Origin: Rhizodiscina lignyota
Taxonomy: Eukaryota; Ascomycota; Dothideomycetes; Aulographales; Rhizodiscinaceae
DNA: 64,000 nt
NCBI GenBank assembly: GCA_010015805.1
Contig: ML978139.1
Coordinates: 186,001-250,000 of the forward strand
Reading direction: 5' to 3'
Each line of letters starts with the position of its first letter. Positions within the stretch are counted from its first letter, which is position 1. Below are positions 10,375 to 21,642 of the stretch, one piece after another. The translations under genes were made by a program, and so were the position numbers. A model generated the notes under the pieces. The model ran no database searches. It saw only the letters and a list, made by a program, of their open reading frames with translations, and was not told where the DNA came from.

Positions 10375-12828
10375 TCACCGTTGTATTCTCCTACCTACGA
10401 ACCAATTCATGTAGCCGACAGGCCAAGTATGCATCTTGCGGCCCCCGAATATCTCCCACTGCACCTCGCCAATGATAACCTCACACGACTGGTTGCCAGT
10501 TCTGCGGATGTGCAACTCGTCCTTTGCACTGTCTGTGGCACTCTTCTCCAACAACTGAACAAGTTCATGAAACTCCCTCGTCCTGAGACAGCTTACCAGG
10601 CCGTCCCAGGGCATGATGCAGGGTAGAATCGGTATGGTGTAGGTGAATAACAGGTGCATTGGATCCCGCCAGAACCACAACAACGTAACAAGCATCAGGA
10701 GGGGCATATCAATCAACATAAGTCCAAGACTCCACACCCGACGGTCCTGCAGTTCAATGATAGCAAAGCCATCCGACGTCTCCAAGGAACTCCGCAGGAC
10801 CTTTGCTGCAAGCTCGTCACCAAAGTGGTGAAACGACAATGAGAACAGGCGGAAGATCTTGCTTCCTGAATCGGCGTCGGCGGAGTCACGAGTATGCAAA
10901 GGAGGGGCGCTCGCGTGCGCTCCCGATCCTGCATCTGCGGCCCGACCACGTGTGGCTGTAACGCTGATCACGGAGGGAGGCGGGGCCGTTGCGTCTACGG
11001 GCTGAGGGATGAAGCTCAGATTTTCGGAGCGCGAGGACAGGTCGATCCATGCGTCGAGGTGCGGGGATATGTCACTCAGCAGGAATGGAATCGGACGCTG
11101 CTCTCGCGTGGCGCGAGATGAGTTCACAGCGTGCTCGATGACCGGAGTTGGACCTGAAAGAGAGAATTGAAAGCGTCAGCACGTGGTTAGCTAACAAAAA
11201 CGCAGCGGACGTGTAGCAGAGATAGGAGTAGATTGCCGCAAATGACGTTATTGATTGACTGAAGGGGCCAGAGATGGCTGTTGAGGCTGGGAACCGGGAA
11301 GCAAAAAACCATGAAGTCACAGGTTTTGAGTAAAGATACGAAGCGGTTAGATTTGCAATGGCTTTGCAATGCTGTGTAAGCTTGTCGTGATTGACGTCAG
11401 GGATGGCAAGAAGCGGCGAAGCTTGACATTGACGAGTCTCACGTGGGGGTAAAACCGGAAAATTGAACTCGCAGGAGAGGCGCACATGGGCGTCAAGATG
11501 TAACGACGAGAAAGGAAGGGGTATGAGAATATATCCTTACCGCCACCCCCGGAACAGAAATCTACCACCGTCAGGTCGTCCGTATCGGGATACTGTTCCA
11601 GGATTCCAAGAATGAGTTCGGAAGCAAGATTTGCAGGACTTTTTGCTTGAATGAGAGGTAGGCGGTGCATCCATTGGGCGGCGAGCATGGATTGGCATCT
11701 TTGCCGGAGAAACGGAGGGAACCTGGGTTGGGAAAAAGATCGTGAGAATTTTGTATCTTGTTTTTTCCTTTGAGGTGGGGACTGTGGAGTAGGAAAATTT
11801 GAATTTTGAAAGAAATGATGCGGTCATTGGTGGTCACGCTGATACGTTGTGATAAGAAGCAAGACACTCGGGCAAAAAAGGGTATGAAGGATTCGAAATA
11901 CTGCTGTATCATGCGCGCACAATGTATTCGAATGGGGACGTAAGTACGTCGAATGCAGCAGTGTGCGTCAGAGAAGAATGACTAAAAGAGGAAGTATATT
12001 GGAGGGTATGAAATTGTGTTGCACATACCACCATAGGTCGCAGAACTCGAACAATCTCAGTGGTCTTCTGCTGACCACCGGATTGAAGAGCGTTCGAAGC
12101 ATGCTCCACCACCGAGCACCTTTTTCATCATAATCGATAATCGCATTTGATTCATCTCCCATCTGACGATGCCCTATCTCGTCCCCGCAAGCATCACCAT
12201 GACGCTGATCCCTGCGCTCCACGTGCTGCGCGCAAATGTCATTGTCAGATGTAGATTGGCGTGGCCGGCGTGAGCGGATGAGGCTCGTGTTCTCATCAGC
12301 AGCATCTGCGGGGAGCGAGTTAGGAAGGTCTACGATAGCATGGTATACGAGAATTGCCACGAGAGGGGTGCAGGTGTGCTGGGGTGTCTTTTGAGCTCAA
12401 GTCAAGAAAAGCTTAGGTGAGGGCATGTGCGGCAGAAGCAGCAGCGGCATGAGGGCATGCCTGAGGATCTTCCGAGCTTGTGGAAATCGATATGGCACAC
12501 TGGACGGAGATGATAACTGGGCCGGGGCGTAGCTGCAATGCTACGAGAGGGAATAATGAAAATGCTGACACGGGGCGAGGAGCCCGTTCAATGCCTGGGC
12601 GACGATAACAAGGAGCAATGAATGGGAATCAAAAATACTCTCACCTGCAGCCGCGTCCTGCACCGCTGCATCTGCGTCTGCCGACGATCGAGAGGCGCTC
12701 AAGCCCATCGCGCCAGCTGTACCCCTCGTCGATGTTGAAGATTGCAAGCTTTCTCGTTGCGGGCCTGCTAGCGGAGATTTACTGCTGGATATAGAAGAGG
12801 GTCGAGGAGGTGTCGAGCGATCCGTCAT
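10375..12828 (-). CDS. Methyltransferase-like fungal membrane protein with long introns
   Basis: Transcribed exons are 12828-12645, 12305-12029, 11722-11541 and 11153-10375, giving 473 residues. All junctions keep phase and rebuild motifs: DAAADAADENT, DLWWFPPFLRQRCQ and CSGGGGPTPVIEH. A disordered Ser-rich N-terminus precedes a helix-rich region. Then comes VVDFCSGGGG-PTP (a SAM-binding glycine loop of a Rossmann methyltransferase), LSDISPHLDAW, and FRLFSLSFHHF about where a catalytic or post-II motif would be. After SDGFAIIEL there are two hydrophobic helices (LMLIDMPLLMLVTLLWFW and LLFTYTIPILPCI), so the C-terminus is likely membrane-bound. This layout occurs in uncharacterised proteins across fungi; I know no proven substrate. 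The introns (339, 306 and 387 nt) are several times longer than those of its neighbours. Confidence 0.8.
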
Positions 12829-14074
12829 CGATTCACGTAACGATTATGTCTCTGACATGGGTGAAACGTGCTCGAGCTCCAGCAACGAGGGCCCTTGTTC
12901 TAGAAAGTCGCCCGTTTCGGGCATGGGATCGAAAATCGTGCTGGGAGCATTTCGGCGAGCAAAGAGGTGGAAAATGCTCGCTCTGCTGGGTCGCCGTGGG
13001 CGTCGCACAAAGAGACTAACGCTTGCGTTCTCTTCCCCCAACGATCAAGATGAAACACGTAGCGTGCAAGTGCATATGCACGCAGCATGCAGACATTCCG
13101 CGATGCATGCAGCAGCTCTCGATACCTCACAAATGCTGAATGTCCCCATCATCGCTTCCGTCTTCCTGGTGCGTCAGCACTCTGAACGTACATACACGAG
13201 CGACACCTGTCCCCCTCCCGCGCTGTGTCGCGGGTGATTCCACGCCGCAATTCAACCGGCTGGCAGGCCCATCTAGAAGATCTGCGGCCAGCTACAGCAC
13301 ATCCCGCAGCGGAGACAATACCATGAACGGCTATAGCGCACGTCTAATATTGCCCACCGTCAGGCCCTCTGCTCCGTGACTGAAGTCGACATTTGCCGGC
13401 CCCCTACCGGCCAACGGTGATGGAAAAGGGGCTTAACCCGACGACACTCCGGCTTCCAGAATGTCCAAGCCATTTCCGAGCATTGGCCAATGGGAGGCCA
13501 TGGCTCGCCGTTTTACGAGATCGTATCGATATCATTTCTCCATAAATTGGCGGAAATGGTCACTGCGCCGAGTGCATCGCTGTGATTCCTTTCAGAAGCC
13601 CTAGCCGCGGAGTAAGACGATACCGAGACCGCATCCGCGTCCGCATGCACTGTAGCGGCGGACTGCAGAGTGTTCAGCCATGTACGTACCGTAAAGGCGA
13701 TGGCGCATGGTGAGGCTGTCGTCGTCGATTTTTGATAGATGAGGAGATTGAAGGTAAGCGTGTGGCTTGAGTGGCGGTGGAGCAGCTTGACCTCCAGTCA
13801 TCTTTTGCCTAACTTCGCAGGTCGATGATGAGGACATTTGTAGATAGATGTGTAGATGGTGAATGTGACAAGTTTCGAAATAGTTGCTCCGCTACTATGA
13901 TCTTACACTACGACTACAGGTCGATGCAATGCTATGCTGCTTTTCCCCTCCATGCTGCTGTGGTCTTGAGACCTGGTATCACTATGCCAATATAAAATCC
14001 AAATTCCGTAACACCGTTCCCGCCCACGCTATGCTTAAAATAGTAAGAAATGCAAGATAGTGACGGATAGGCAG
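12829..14074. other. Intergenic region, 1.25 kb
   Basis: This is the promoter side of the methyltransferase-like gene and the 3' side of the serine-rich gene. A lone GATCGA occurs near 12927. Short open frames on both strands have no recognisable protein; one of 78 codons (13837-13601, minus) is discussed among rejected items. Confidence 0.5.
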
Positions 14075-15181
14075 CTATGATTTGCTGCTATTACTGTCGC
14101 TTAGTTCGGTGTCCTCATCGCTGGAGTTGACTTTCTGTCCATCGATAGGGCCAAGCGTCCATACCCATGCGCGCTGCTTCTTCCTACGGCCTGCGACGGG
14201 AGTCTCGGGACACTTGTCGCTATCTGAGTCTTCGTCATCAGACGTGCGCTTGTCACCGGTCTTGGCTGTATGTGACAACCGAGATACGCGAGCCGGCGAC
14301 TTTGGCTTGGTAGCCTTGTCCGAAATGGCGTTGGCAAGAGTACGATTACTCGCCGTAGATGTCGAATCAGTGTCACTGTGGAAAGAAGAAAATGGTGACG
14401 TTGATGATGATGTGGATTCCTCGGCGGTAGGTAGAGTGGTTGATGATTCTGATAGTTCGAGCTCAGAGTGGGGAACAGTGTACGTGGTCGTATGGATTTC
14501 CTCGTCCAATGGGAACCGGAAAGAGACATGCTTTGCTGCCGGAAACATTGGACGACACGTCGTCGACGACATCCTGACTGACGGTAATGGGCTGTTGCGG
14601 AGGATTGATCGAACGTTATATGATAGTTTATATGGGATGCGGACCGTGGCCGAGTCTGCTGATGATGTGGAATCGGTCGATGTTGCCGACAATACAGATG
14701 CTGAACTTGGTGTGCGTTCAGCTGATGCAGAATTGGGAGAGGATGACTCGCAGCTGGTCGACGTGTGAACAGAGCTGTCGATCGCGAGGCGCGGTCTCAC
14801 AGGACGTGGGGTAGGCGTGGTGGTCGAAGTTGGTGAGGACGAAGAGGTGGTGGTGGAGCTCTTCCCATAAGCATTACTGAAGGTGTTCCTGACTGTAGGT
14901 GATACTGCCGATAGAGTCTCCAGGCGCAGTCCAGAGCCCGCACCTTTGCCGTAGGTAGAGGGTTGAAAGAGTTCAGCGGTGTTGAGCTTTAACCTAGGTC
15001 GTGGAGATCGCGAAGTCTGGGAGGGTTGAGTAGGCGATTGTATATGTATCGGCGACGAGATGGCGAGTGAAGGCATCATGTTGGACAGGTTCAGATCATG
15101 AGGCTCGGAATGCTGATCGGGTGGATGCTGCGGTTGTGGTGTGGGAGATGCATCAATCATTTGCGAAAATGCGAGCATCAT
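14075..15181 (-). CDS. Serine-rich protein with SILR and KHVSF PP1-docking motifs
   Basis: Single exon, 368 residues, mostly Ser/Thr/Pro-rich and predicted disordered. Two conserved islands stand out. The first is YNVRSILRNSPLP (residues ~188-200) followed at 217-221 by KHVSF in an AAKHVSFRFPLDEEI context. The second is near the C-terminus: CPETPVAGRRKKQRAWVWTL, then GPI, flanked by acidic serine clusters (DDEDSDSD and SDEDTELSD) that look like casein kinase 2 sites. SILK/SILR and RVxF-like KHVSF are the two classic short motifs that bind the catalytic subunit of protein phosphatase 1, in the usual order. I infer a PP1 regulatory or targeting subunit. The C-terminal island recurs in unnamed fungal proteins. 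No enzymatic domain is visible. Confidence 0.7.
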   Translation of the reverse strand: MMLAFSQMIDASPTPQPQHPPDQHSEPHDLNLSNMMPSLAISSPIHIQSPTQPSQTSRSPRPRLKLNTAELFQPSTYGKGAGSGLRLETLSAVSPTVRNTFSNAYGKSSTTTSSSSPTSTTTPTPRPVRPRLAIDSSVHTSTSCESSSPNSASAERTPSSASVLSATSTDSTSSADSATVRIPYKLSYNVRSILRNSPLPSVRMSSTTCRPMFPAAKHVSFRFPLDEEIHTTTYTVPHSELELSESSTTLPTAEESTSSSTSPFSSFHSDTDSTSTASNRTLANAISDKATKPKSPARVSRLSHTAKTGDKRTSDDEDSDSDKCPETPVAGRRKKQRAWVWTLGPIDGQKVNSSDEDTELSDSNSSKS

Positions 15182-16223
15182 GCGGCGGCACGCGTGCAGG
15201 TTTAAGAGATATCCAGAGGCGTGTGGATGACTCGGTTGCCTATTTCTATAGCGTCCGCGTGCAAAGTGTACTTTTCTGGATGCTTGCCAGAGGAGGGGAG
15301 CCGCTGCTTTACACCTAGGCCAAACGCTACTGGGGCTCGTATTCGAGCGAGCCGGGGCAGTAGATGAGGCGCAGAGTATTTCTGTCGCTGACGTATATGG
15401 CTAGTCAGGCGGCGCGAGAATAGCAAGCTGGATGTAGGATGCGGGGCGCAGATGACATGAACATGCGAGAGAGAATAATAGCTGAGACACGAGAGACGAG
15501 GAGGTGGGAAGGTACCTACGGGGGCACTGATATACATAAGATAGAGCATCTACTTGATTGCACCATTGCTACCAATTACGGGTCCAACAGTACGACAGCA
15601 ATACCCGCCGCCGCCATGTAGATCGTGCCGGGAACATGGGAGGAGGCAAAGGGCAGGCCCGGCAGCTCAGTACGAGAGCGGGCGTTCCGGGGTGCTGACC
15701 GAGCGCGCTTTGGTATTCGGTGTTGAGAGGCGGGAGGAGGTCGACGCAGCGCCGGGGTGTGGTGGTGGAGCAGTGGGAAGGGGAGCCAGGCCAGGGTCTA
15801 TCTAAAAAAATCCCCTTGGCACGCTAGCCCGGGCTGGGCGTAGCTCGCTGCTCACGCTGATCGCCATCCTCAGAGCACGACATGGCCATGACTCTGCAGC
15901 CGCCAACGATCGCACGCAAACCCACTCGGCGCCTAACTGCCACCGATCACCGGATGGCAACGCTCTCACCACGTTGCCGGTACCGTCTTGCCCCTCTCCT
16001 CGCATTCTCTGAAACACCGTGTCTCGCTGGATGCGCTTCTGCTCCCAGCCAGCGGCAGTGACATCTCCAAACACGCGCATACGCACTCCAAGGTCCGCAG
16101 CTGACTGTGGCCGTCTCTCGCCACCAATCATCGCCGCGTCACGCTCACCACGCTCGACAGGGGACGGGGCGAAGCAATATGGCCGTCTAAGTCGCTCGAG
16201 AACAATCATGACGACGAGGCGCC
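15182..16223. other. Divergent promoter region (serine-rich protein / Pol iota)
   Basis: About 1 kb between two divergent genes. Open frames here, the longest on the minus strand at 16209-15802, have skewed composition and no recognisable domain. No repeat or RNA gene is seen. Confidence 0.5.
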
Positions 16224-18458
16224 ATGTCTTCTGCCGCTCGCGAGAAGCTGTTGAAGCGAAAGGATGACCGGATCATCGTACACTTTGTACGTCTCTTGGC
16301 ATTGCCTGCATCTATACTCTAGTCTCTATATTGTGGCTGCATTCGCGCTCTCTAGCTGCGTATCCTGTCAAGCCATTCGACCGTAATTATCGCAATGTGT
16401 CCTAAACTTTAAAGAGTGTTCTATCAATATCTCCGTTGAGACACTCTCTACCCAGCCGGCCGCCATCTGACCAGCCACTCGCAGGATTACGACTGCTTTT
16501 ACGCTTCAGTTTTTGAGGCCGAGAACCCAAAATTAAAGTCTCTTCCGCTCGCCGTGAAGCAGAAGCAAATCATCGTCACGTGCAATTACGAGGCCAGAAG
16601 ACGAGTCAGTCTATTTTCATCGCTTGCGACGCTTGCGTGGTGAACTTTATTTTCCACGTGCTGACCGATCGTCTCAAGGGACTGCACAAGCTTCAGCTTA
16701 TCACAGAAGCTAAGAAAATATGTCCAGAAGTAATCATAGTCCTTGGCGAGGACATCTCCAGATTCCGGGATGCGTCAAAAGAACTCTACAGCTTTCTGCG
16801 TTCTTTCTCCTGGAACGGAAATGTGGAGAGGCTTGGATTTGACGAGGTCTGGAAACATGAACCTGCCGCTCCATTGGCTTAAGTTAGAACTTACACCTGA
16901 CACATCGTGGTAGGTATGGATGGATACGACAGATATGGTTGACTACAACGTCAGCATTCTGAATCGCAACGACCTCGTCAATTCCTTCTTCTGTCTTGCG
17001 AAAGATGACCCGACTGTGGGTTTCGCTTTCGATGCAACAGCGTTTGCCGGGCATACGTACGCAAAAGAGCAGCCAGATGCGAATGCTCACTCGGGAGTTG
17101 TGCCAGAAGAAGATTCTCTCTACTTGCGACTTCGGCTTGCGTCCCACTTGGCTCGGTATCTCCGAGTTCAACTCGAAGAGCAGAAAGGGTACACGTCGAC
17201 CGTAGGCATTTCCACCTCCAAATTACTCTCTAAACTCGTTGGCAATGTCAACAAACCCAAGGCTCAGACGACTCTGGCGCCACCGTACACAGCCTCAGAG
17301 GCCCGAGAAAGCAACGTCACCTCATTCATTGATGCTCACGAAGTGGGCAAGATACCGGGTATCGGATTTAAGCTAGCCACCAAGATCCGTAGTCATGTTC
17401 TTCAAAAGCTGATTGACGAGCAACCCTTCGTCCTTGACCGTGACAAGGACATTGTGACATGTGGCCAGGTTCGCAATTTCCCTGGCATGTCTGCGGACCT
17501 CCTGGAGAAGCTTCTCTCGGGTCCAGGCTCACCACACGGTATTGGTGCCAAAATTTGGCACCTTCTTCATGGCATTGATGATAGTCAGGTCGGACAAGCT
17601 CGCGGAGTGCCGAGGCAGATCAGTATTGAAGACAGTTATGTGCGTCTAGATACTTATGATGAGGTCCTCAAAGAGCTTGGTCTGCTGTCGAGGAGTCTGC
17701 TACGGCGTATGCGTATAGACCTTCTTGACGATGGCGATTCTGAGTCTTCTACCTTTGATGCTCCTCATGACAACTTACAATCAGTTACTTCCAGGCGTTG
17801 GCTCGCTCATCCCCGAACACTCCGCCTCTCCACACGTCCACGTCTAGCATCTAATCAGGACGGATCACGCAGTCGTGCTATCGGTCGAATATCACGTTCC
17901 GGGCCGCTGGCAAACTTTGTTTTCAATCTATCCGATAGTATCGACGCTATTGCGGACAAGCTTGTATCGGAGACTCTTGTGCCAATGTTCCGCAGGCTTC
18001 ATCCAGAGAAGAGCGGATGGAATCTGAGTCTTGTGAACCTCGCCGTGATGAATATGGCAGAAGCCGCTAGTGATAAGGGCAACGGTGCTAGAGGCGTAGG
18101 CAGGAATATTAGCAACATGTTCAGGAGGCAGGAAGACGTCCTGAAGGAGTGGAAAGTCGAAGATAAAGATATCCCTCCGGACTATCCCACTGAACAAACC
18201 GACGACGATGCCAAAGCTATCGAAGCTCCCATTGTCCGGGAGCAACTGCAGAACCATGACACTGAGGCCAACGAAATTCGACATGGTTCGGAGGATTTTC
18301 TTCGTCCGAGTCAAGCAAGTGTCGTTGCACTAGACCAGGACTGGGATTATGGGGACGACATGGCCGAGGACGATGCAGCGGCCTGCGAAATCTGTGGCTC
18401 TCGCATGCCAATATTCGCACTCTCTGCACATGAGCGCTTTCACTCAGCAGGAGAGTAG
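16224..18458 (+). CDS. Y-family translesion DNA polymerase, Pol iota type
   Basis: Exons are 16224-16286, 16485-16604, 16679-16846 and 16914-18458, giving 631 residues. The first intron is 198 nt; the others are 74 and 67 nt. Splicing yields RIIVHF-DYDCFYASVFE (the first metal-binding Asp) and ERLGFDE-VWMDTTDMVDY (the catalytic Asp-Glu pair). Next come the finger segment NYEARRRGLHKL and the YTSTVGISTSKLLSKL palm motif. The little-finger domain begins around residue 340. The protein bypasses DNA lesions during replication. Near the C-terminus CEICGSRMPIFALSAHERFH fits a C2H2 ubiquitin-binding (UBZ-type) finger, which would dock on ubiquitinated PCNA. Fungal Pol iota (Rad30B-like) proteins are near this length; Pol eta is the alternative but lacks this start. 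Confidence 0.88.
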
Positions 18459-18815
18459 GTTGGACGCAGAGCTCAGTTGAGGCTCAACAACATGGATAAA
18501 TACCCGGCTTTTCTCCCTTTGGACCTTTTCCTTTTTTGGATTGTAGGATTCAAATGATGATACCCCAGTTTAGACAGGCAAATGAAATTCTTTGCATCAT
18601 CGGAAAACCTTGAGTACGGCCGCATGCAAATCGTAGCCAATATCGCCGAGGCATGGCCAGCATGTGCACTCGGAAAAGCCCCGCGCACGCCTAGCGGCCG
18701 CGTGCACGTGGGACTTTCCCAATCGAGCCCTCGTTACGTTTTTACCATTTGCAACTTCATATCTCTCTAAGATGACTTCCCTGCAGCATTTTGCGACCAG
18801 ATAACATCGAACAAG
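18459..18815. other. Promoter region of DPL1
   Basis: This 357-bp stretch holds the 3' UTR of the polymerase and the upstream region of the lyase. An ACGTGGGAC stretch and GC-rich boxes are near 18705. Nothing else is seen. Confidence 0.45.
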
Positions 18816-20845
18816 ATGGCGTCGCGCCTTCCAGTGAGCCTGCGCGATACCTTCACCACGCAGAGCGGCTCTAGACCCGGGCGCCTGCTCGCGTTCAACC
18901 TAGATCTGTAAGTCTCCTATACCAAACAGGCAACTAGAAAACTCCCAATTGCTCTCACCGCCCTCGAACAGCCCGGAACGCGCTTCAATTGCTTTTCCAG
19001 ATGCACGGCCAGCTAAAACATGCCTCCTCAACAGACTCCGCAACATCCTACTCGTCCTCTTCCTCCTCCGCTGGACGCGCAAAGCCGTCGTACTCCTCTA
19101 CGGCTACGGGCCCATCGGCACGCTCGCGCAGCTCTGGCAGCCCTTCCGTGCGTTCCTCTACCGCAGCTTCCTCAGCTTGCCGGGAATCTCTGGGAAGGTC
19201 GCCGCGCAGGTCAATGAGGGAATCGGGAAGATCGAGAAAGGGCTTCTACCCACGGGCCCGGACGTAGTGCGCTATGCGACATTGCCGAAGGAGGGATGGG
19301 GCAAGGATAAAGTGCTTGAAGAGCTTGGGAAGATTGAGGGTATGAAGCATACTCGGTGGGAGGAGGGGCGCGTAAGTGGCGCGGTGTATCATGGTGGGAA
19401 GGACTTGGTAGACGTGCAAACGAAGGCATGGGGTATGTTCAGTGTGGCCAATCCGATCCACCCAGACGTCTTTCCGGGCGTTAGGAAGATGGAGGCAGAG
19501 ATTGTCAGCATGGTAGGTCTCAGTTCCACGCCCTTTGATTTCCAGTAGCGCAGACGGAGTCCTGGAGACTACAGGGAGCTGTATGCTCTATGGGATGGTC
19601 AAATGACGTCAAAAGCTCCAGGCCATGGATTGCACTTAAAAGCTTGAACTTTGGCTGACATTCTCAAAATAGGTCCTTGCATTGTTCAATGCTCCAGAAG
19701 ATGCTGCTGGCGTCACCACGAGCGGCGGCACGGAATCGATCCTCATGGCCTGTCTCGGCGCGCGCAATAAAGCCTACAAAGAGCGTGGCGTCACTGAGCC
19801 GGAGATGTGCGTCTTCTAGACATCTCAGATGAACTCCAATGCTAACAGGGCCCACAGGATCATCCCGCACACCGCACACGCCGCCTTCCTCAAAGCTTGC
19901 GAATACTTCAACATCACTGCGCGTATGGTCCCCTGTCCCGCACCCTCATACAAAGTCTCAACTCGCACCATCTCGCGTCTGGTAAATCGCAACACTATCC
20001 TGATCGTCGGCTCCGCTCCGAACTATCCTCATGGCGTCATCGACGACATCACGGCCTTGTCCCGCATCGCCCTGCGCAAGAACATACCGCTCCACGTGGA
20101 CTGCTGCTTGGGCAGCTTCATGATGCCGTACTTAGAGCGCGCGGGATTCGAATCCGAGCCCTTCGACTTCAGACTGAAAGGCGTAACCAGCATCAGTGTC
20201 GACACGCACAAGTATGGTTTCGCACCAAAGGGCAACAGCACGGTACTCTATCGCAACAAGCAGCTGCGCGCATACCAGTACTTCATCACGCCCGACTGGC
20301 CCGGCGGCGTCTATGGATCTCCGAGCATCGCTGGAAGCAGACCTGGCGCCCTGATCGCAGGCTGCTGGGCGAGCATGATGTCAATGGGCGAGGACGGATA
20401 CATCAAAGCGTGCCACAGCATCGTGTCCACGCGCAGCAACATCGAAGACGCAATTAAGAACGACGAGCGCCTCTCGTCTCTCAGCGTCATCGGCAGACCG
20501 CTCGTCAGCGTCGTCGCGTTCCGCAGCGATATCATAAGCATTTGGGAGATTGCCGACGGGATGAGCGCGAGGGGTTGGCATCTTAACGCGCTGCAGAGCC
20601 CGCCGGGTGTGCATGTCGCAGTCACTGTGCCCATTGTACCGGTGTGGAAGGAGCTGGTCGAGGATCTGGCTACTGTCGTTACGGAGCTGAGAGAGAAGAG
20701 GGAGCAGGCGATTGCCAAGGGCGAGAAGCCACAGGGTGGGAAGGGCGATGCGGTTGCGCTGTACGGTGTCGCGGGGAGCTTGCCAGATAAGACGATCGTG
20801 AGGGATCTGGCGAGGGGGTTCTTGGATACGCTGTACAAGGCGTAG
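18816..20845 (+). CDS. DPL1: Sphingosine/dihydrosphingosine-1-phosphate lyase
   Basis: Exons are 18816-18907, 18972-19512, 19673-19806 and 19858-20845, giving 584 residues (yeast Dpl1 has 589). It is a PLP-dependent lyase that cleaves phosphorylated long-chain bases to a fatty aldehyde and phosphoethanolamine, the exit from sphingolipid metabolism, in the endoplasmic reticulum membrane. A hydrophobic segment near residues 45-60 ([12 protein letters not shown]) is the membrane anchor. Family motifs are [56 protein letters not shown] and [13 protein letters not shown]; Lys374 in the last is the PLP Schiff-base lysine. Intron 2 is 160 nt. At intron 3 an alternative AG nine bases upstream would add three residues, but the chosen join gives the expected EMIIP. 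Confidence 0.93.
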
Positions 20846-21642
20846 TCGTGCAGCAGTAGTGGGCTATTTTGAAGGAGAAGGCTTTAGGCTTGGGCATTAT
20901 ACCAAACTTTTCGTTTTATAGCTGCGGCAATGGAACTCAACTCCATGCTTCGCCAATTTCCGGACATGCTCGATCCATCGTGACACTTGGAATATCCACA
21001 GTAGAAAACTCTGAATGTGAACACTTCGGTAACAGTCTGCCGGCGTCTATGGAATGAGGACACTAAGACATACAACACTTTACAACTCAGTGCAAACACG
21101 ATGACTGGATCCCGTATATAATCGAACATATGCTCCGCAAGCGGCTGGGCACACACACACTTGAGTGGGCGATTGCAATATCACAGATTTTGTACTTTAC
21201 CTTCAGTATGTACTCTCACAAACGCGTGGATTCTCTCCAGTTAGTCGAAATAGTATAAGTGAATCCCGGACATAATCGTAAGTTTCCTCTGAGAGTCTTA
21301 CTGCTCACGAACGCGATCATTTCTTTGGTAATTATTTTTGATTTACGTCTTATACTTCACTACTATCTCCTTTAGCAAGAACAAGTTCTTGCCCTCTTTA
21401 TTCTTCGGCACCATCTGGTAGTTGCAATGACAGCGGTCCGTATGCCACATATTGCGCATATGTAGTCATCGTAAACCTCTTCAGAATGGACCGAGTATCT
21501 TAAAAAGGTCATATACAGAATCATGCGTTGAATCTATTGCAATCCCCTCCCAACCACTTGTTTAACCATCCCAGCAACGCCGATGCGATGCAACTCATGA
21601 TAAGACATTCAAGAAAATCGTTTTCCATTTGCCGTGACGACC
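20846..21642. other. Convergent intergenic region
   Basis: About 800 bp between the 3' ends of DPL1 and eIF3k. It is AT-richer than its surroundings, with a short CA run near 21150. No gene is seen. Confidence 0.5.

Noticed and set aside
12857-13237. 126-codon plus-strand frame
   Set aside because: No recognisable domain, low-complexity start, and it overlaps frames on the other strand with equal claim.
13601-13837. 78-codon minus-strand frame (MSSSSTCEVRQKMTGG...)
   Set aside because: The first 50 codons look somewhat protein-like and a GTACGT donor follows, but I could not find a convincing next exon, so no gene is called.
14082-14768. 228-codon plus-strand frame
   Set aside because: It is antisense to the serine-rich protein; the valine/aspartate/serine-biased composition is the mirror of its Ser/Thr-rich codons.
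15802-16209. 135-codon minus-strand frame in the Pol iota promoter
   Set aside because: Arg/Ala-rich composition typical of GC-rich noncoding DNA and no recognisable domain.
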